A stretch of 64,000 nt of DNA. It comes from Cercis canadensis. Lineage: Eukaryota; Streptophyta; Magnoliopsida; Fabales; Fabaceae. The notes beneath the pieces were generated by a model that saw nothing but the letters and a program-made list of their open reading frames with translations, had not been told where the DNA came from and did no database searches. Below, in pieces: positions 60,284 to 64,000 of this stretch. The DNA lies in NCBI GenBank assembly GCA_003255065.1, contig QAOA01006962.1:379069-443068 (forward strand). Direction: 5' to 3'. A program made the position numbers and the translations under genes. Every line of letters starts with the position of its first letter. Position 1 is the stretch's first letter.

Positions 60284-61418
60284 ACCCAAGCAGCAACAGT
60301 AAGTCTAATGCAAATCTGTCCAAGATCAACTTAATATACTAAAATCTGAAATTGTACCAATGGAGACAATCCAAATCACCATTCTAAAAATAATAAACAG
60401 AGGCATTATCATATCATAACAACAGGAACTAGAAATATAAAAAGTCATCAAGCAATTACTTGGACTCGACCTCATAAACAATTTATTTCAGTGGACAGAA
60501 TACTAGATACCCCAATCCCATAAATCCCAATGTAGAAATCAAAGAACAAACAACCAATCAGTAGACCCAAACTCAAACCATTATCTAGCAGCACACCAAT
60601 CTTGAATGAAAGCATGAAAATAGACTATAATCAACAAAAATTCTCAAGATATATCAGGACTTGGGGAAATTCTCATCAAATCTATGAAGGCTTGAGTTCA
60701 AATTAGAGAAAAGAAGAGAAAGAACACATGGGTGATAGGAAATGTGGGGTTCTGCTTGCTTTTGTTTCTCCCTCTAGCTCGTTCTTCCTTGCTCTCTCTC
60801 AAAGGAAAACCTTTCTGTCCTTCTCTTTGCTCTGCTGAATCCTCTCTATTTCTATTCAGTTTTTTGCTTTGCTCAAGGAAAGGAAAATCGTTTTTCATCT
60901 CTCTGCCCAAATTCCTCTCTTCCTCCGTATCACACCTCCCTTCCCCCTTAAGATATTTCCCAATCTTTTTCACTTAATTTCCCAAATTTCCCCCATGTTA
61001 ACTGCCGCCCCTCTCATCTTCTCTTTTTATATTTGCTTTTCTCTATTTAATTACTTGGTTATTTGCTTAAAAATGATAAATCAAAGATTGGACCAATGAG
61101 GAGAGAAGGAAATCCATTCCTTGCTCTCCTATTGGTTACTTTAGATCCAATGATGCCAAAAGTAAATTTATAAAATATATTTATATGTTTTTATCAATTA
61201 TATACATAATTAAGAAAAATAACAAAAATGGATCAAGTGAGCTTAAATAAAAATGAGCTTAGTGAGACAATGAATTAGGCTTAGGTTTTCTTTTTTCTTT
61301 TTAATTGTGAAAGCCCAAACAAATAAAAAAATACTAATTAAAAATTTAAATTTATCTCTAATTTTTCTTAAATATATTTTTAATCATAAAAAAATTCAGA
61401 CAAAATATGGTGTCTACA

Positions 61419-63240
61419 GGGCTTGCACATTTTTAGGGAGTAAGCAACTTCTATACTTGTCCAATATGCGACCACCAATACTAAAAGTAGATTTTGAAGC
61501 TACTGTTGTGATTGGAACACTTAAAATATCTAAAACCATAATGGCAAGATTGGGGAATCTATGTTTATGCACCTTCCAATATTCTAGAACATCAAGTTCG
61601 TTTTCAGCAACACTTGCTTCTTCCAAGTACATATCAAGTTGAGACTTGCCATTGTTTGTAGTCTATTGTCTCATTTGTTTATGATACTCCTAAAATTTTA
61701 CAAGCATATAAACAAAATGTAAACTAAATTAGACACTTGAAAAGAAAACAAAAAATAATATGTAGCATAATTAACATTACTCAAACTTACTTCAAGTATA
61801 TATGAGCTTGAGCTTGTTCTACTCATAGTCATTGAGCCTTGTAGTGTTTGTGGATGAAAGTTTTGAGTACTCATATGACTAGTCTCATGTGAAGGAATCG
61901 AGCTTGACACCACATTCTTTACATATTCAATAAAACAAAGCATCTTTCACCCTATTCATCTTGACTTTGAGCAAGGGTCAAGAACACACCCAAGTGCAAG
62001 AACCACACGATACTCACTCTAATACTTATAATTGCACCTTCATCCTTGCTACGATATCTCTGATCACCTCATCTTCACAATTCAAACTTTTATTCAATTT
62101 CATTTCTATAGTGTAAACTTGCATAAAATACAAGTTGGAGGTAGGGTAAGATGACCTGGATATCAAGTTGTTAATTTGATAAAATGGGGCCAAGAAAGCA
62201 CACATATTCTCCGTTCTTTCCCACTCATCATTGGATGGGCAAAGTTTGTAATTTCTATCATTAAAGGTCATACTAGTGAAAGCATGACGATATTTAATCG
62301 CACTTTCAAGAATCATGTAAGTAGCATTCCATCTAGTTGACACATCCAACCTCAAAAAATTACCAACATCATCTAAGTGCACTTCTTCAATACATCTTTC
62401 AAATTATTTCAACCTCCTTTCTGAAGTCCTCACATACTTACCATTTTGCAAATTAAGCCTTTCTTTAAAAAAAACTTTGCATGCTATCATTGGAAGAGGC
62501 ATTATCCAAGGTGAGTGAAAATATTTTTATATCTATCCCCCACTCCTTTAAGACTCCAAATGTCTTCCCTGATTATTCAAGCCCTGTATGTGGACTATCC
62601 AACTTACAAAAAGCAAGCAATTTACTATTCAACTTCCACTTATCATCAACAAAATAAGCAACCACAATCATATAACCCTAAGTAGTCACAATAGTCCATA
62701 CATCAAAAGTGAAATACACTATTGTAGGAATTCGAGCCAACATGTCCTTTTGGTTGGCCTTTTCATTTAAGTACACATCCCAACAATCAACCTTGGCAGT
62801 GTTTTTACAAATAGGTTTGAAATCAGGATTCAGGACTCTATTCACCTCCCAAACCCCTTCATACTCAACATAACTAAATGGAAAATCATGCAATATAATA
62901 CATTTAGAAAGTGTCTCTCGATAAGCCATGTGAATAGGTTTCCTAGCCCTCAACATCCCAACATGGTCAATCAACATGGAACCCACATAATGAAACTTAG
63001 GAATCAAATGACATTTTAGAATATGACGTTTTAAATGAGAAGTACACCCTCTTGATGAATAGTTATATTCTTTTTCACAGGCCTTACATATACTATTTTC
63101 TTTTCCATATTTCAAACCAATCTTTTCAAAATAATTCCAAACATTAGAAGAGTTGGTCTTAGCTTTCTTGTTACATTGTTCACTACCATCAGTATTCTCA
63201 TCATCGTCCTTATAGATTTTGAAGAGATAAAGTAGGAAAT
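61419..63240 (-). pseudogene. hAT transposase pseudogene, main part
   Basis: Read on the minus strand. A BED zinc finger (VWNYFEKIGLKYGKENSICK to CTSHLKRHILKCH) is followed by the hAT core (HDFPFSYVEYEGVWEVNRVL, LNEKANQKDMLARIPTIVYF), a middle part (LDVSTRWNATYMILESAIKY, NDEWERTENMCAFLAPFYQI), a serine-rich piece and the dimerisation domain (LDVLEYWKVHKHRFPNLAIM, DKYRSCLLPKNVQA). The frame breaks at the LTR and continues at 48349. Lesions: a TAG after VWTIVTT (about 62677), several stops and shifts at 62400-62670, and a TAG near 61660. The family supplies cut-and-paste transposase. Dead both by insertion and by point lesions. Confidence 0.9.
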
Positions 63241-63246
63241 GAAAGT

Positions 63247-63345
63247 TGTAGCCCTTAATCGGGGTAGGCACCTTGCATATATTCAAAAGAGGAGAAAATA
63301 CAATGTTCAATTAGAAAATGACTATTTTACCCTTATTCACTAACA
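63247..63345 (-). mobile_element. Start of the copia 3' LTR (full extent unclear)
   Basis: The purine tract AAGGGAGAGTG (63344-63354, minus strand) follows the copia stop codon and is followed by TGTTAGTGAATAAGGG, a plausible LTR start at 63345. TACA at about 63247 could be its end, giving only 99 bp, or the LTR may be truncated where hAT sequence begins. Confidence 0.4.
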
Positions 63346-64000
63346 CTCTCCCTTAAGCTGGAGCATAGATATTAATCATGCCCAACTTGTTACAAATATA
63401 TTCAATTCTACCCTTAGCTAGAGCCTTAGTAAAAATATCAGCTAGTTATTCTCTAGTCCAAACATGTTTGGTAGAGATGAGACCTTGTTGAAGTTTCTCA
63501 CGAACAAAGTAGTAGTCAACTTCTATGTGTTTTGTCCTTTCATGAAACACATGATTGGAAGTAAGGTAGAGAGCTAATTGGTTGCCACATAGTACATCCA
63601 TATATTTAGATTGTCCAATTCCTATTTCACCTAGTAACTGATGTATCCATATCAGTTCACAAGTAAGTTGGGCCATAGCTCGGTATTCAGATTTAGAAGT
63701 AGATCTAGAGACAACGCCTCTAAGAAACATGGTTTCCTCTTACAAATGCATAGTACCTTGTAGTTGACTTGTGATCTACATGAGATATGACCCAATTAGC
63801 ATCTGAGTATCCTTCCACTCTTTGATGCTGATGATTTTTGTAGACTATGCCATGACCAGGGGCTCCTTTTAAGTACTTCAGGATACATACAATTGCTCCC
63901 CAATGAGTTGAGCAAGGTGAAGACATAAATTGGCTAACAACACTCACATGGAAAGCAATGTCTGGATGAGTCATAGTAAGATAGTTCAATTTTCCAACCA
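63346..64000 (-). pseudogene. Ty1-copia pol, RNase H and C-terminal end, cut by the window edge
   Basis: The minus strand reads NYLTMTHPDIAFHVSVVSQF, ILKYLKGAPGHGIVYK, GYSDANWVISHVDHKSTTRY, then KSEYRAMAQLTCELIWIHQL, NHVFHERTKHIEVDYYFVRE and ADIFTKALAKGRIEYICNKL: the end of copia reverse transcriptase and RNase H, and the pol C-terminus. There is a frameshift near 63725 where SWRSKKQ is normally found, and TAA replaces the expected CAA in TREQLADIF (about 63443). The gene continues beyond base 64000. Confidence 0.92.

Larger units (their letters stand above)
48350..61418 (+). mobile_element. Ogre/Tat-like Ty3-gypsy solo LTR, split by MULE2
   Basis: It begins TGTCACAACGTGCCCGAAGG and ends TGGTGTCTACA. 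The first part (48350-48919) has phrases I associate with Ogre/Tat-type LTRs: TTTGGAGTCCCCACCAATTG, GTGTTAGGCACCCTACAGC. The rest lies at 58768-61418. Without MULE2 and one target copy the LTR is about 3.2 kb. No second LTR, primer site or gag-pol is present, so it is a solo LTR. Flanks AGACT (48345-48349) and GGGCT (61419-61423) are the 5-bp target copies with two transitions; restoring AGCCC on the hAT strand gives the expected codons for VQALICT. The strand is set by the LTR start. Confidence 0.75.

Noticed and set aside
48350..61418. Full-length Ty3-gypsy element
   Set aside because: Only one TGTCACAACGTG start and one TGTCTACA end are present, with no primer site, gag or pol between, and the flanks are target copies. 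It is therefore a solo LTR.
1..64000. tRNA, rRNA or snoRNA genes
   Set aside because: None recognised by eye. The TGGTATCAGAG at 5237-5247 is a retrotransposon primer site, not a tRNA gene. A tRNAscan run would be decisive.

Overview
The window is nuclear DNA from a plant, most likely a eudicot. It is AT-rich, its genes have introns, and it carries EIX-type receptor-like proteins, a plant LRR receptor kinase and plant transposon families (MULE, hAT, Ty1-copia, Ty3-gypsy, TRIM). I cannot name the species. The assembly is a draft: two runs of N (622 and 31 bases) and ten single Ns. At least three of the single Ns are flanked by near-identical copies of the same sequence, which look like unmerged contig ends or haplotypes.

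1-24,000 is a decaying resistance-type cluster. It holds the 3' part of an open receptor-like protein gene (RLP1, 1-1596), a short 3' relic (RLP3, about 4600-5521) split by a complete 278-bp TRIM, and a nearly full-length copy (RLP2, 9725-17982). RLP2 is broken by a 5,433-bp Mutator-like element (MULE1) inside the exon for its LRR N-cap, and also by a nonsense codon and a 1-base deletion. An intact two-exon LRR receptor-like kinase with a non-canonical catalytic loop lies on the minus strand (19998-23125). A MULE-type MITE with the same termini as MULE1 sits about 550 bp to its left.

24,000-34,600 is gene-poor AT-rich DNA with a 217-bp tandem repeat, several fold-back MITEs, a TRIM-like element and a LINE tail. 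34,617-40,991 (minus) is an intact nine-exon WD40 gene whose splice sites all join in frame to give 443 residues. 42,100-47,600 is again gene-poor and holds a four-copy 182-bp tandem repeat.

47,250-64,000 is a nested transposon complex. A hAT transposase pseudogene (minus) was split by an Ogre/Tat-like solo LTR (48350-61418), and a 9.8-kb second MULE (MULE2, 48920-58758) then inserted into that LTR. Each level is supported by target-site duplications: 5 bp with two transitions for the LTR, a perfect 9 bp for MULE2. MULE2 carries a degenerate mudrA-type transposase and, converging on it, a small open two-exon GRF zinc-finger gene. That layout recalls mudrA/mudrB of maize MuDR. The right edge is the 3' end of a Ty1-copia pol gene.

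The genes likely to be functional are RLP1 (partly in view), the LRR kinase and the WD40 gene; the GRF gene is a possible fourth. I saw no tRNA, rRNA or CRISPR array.
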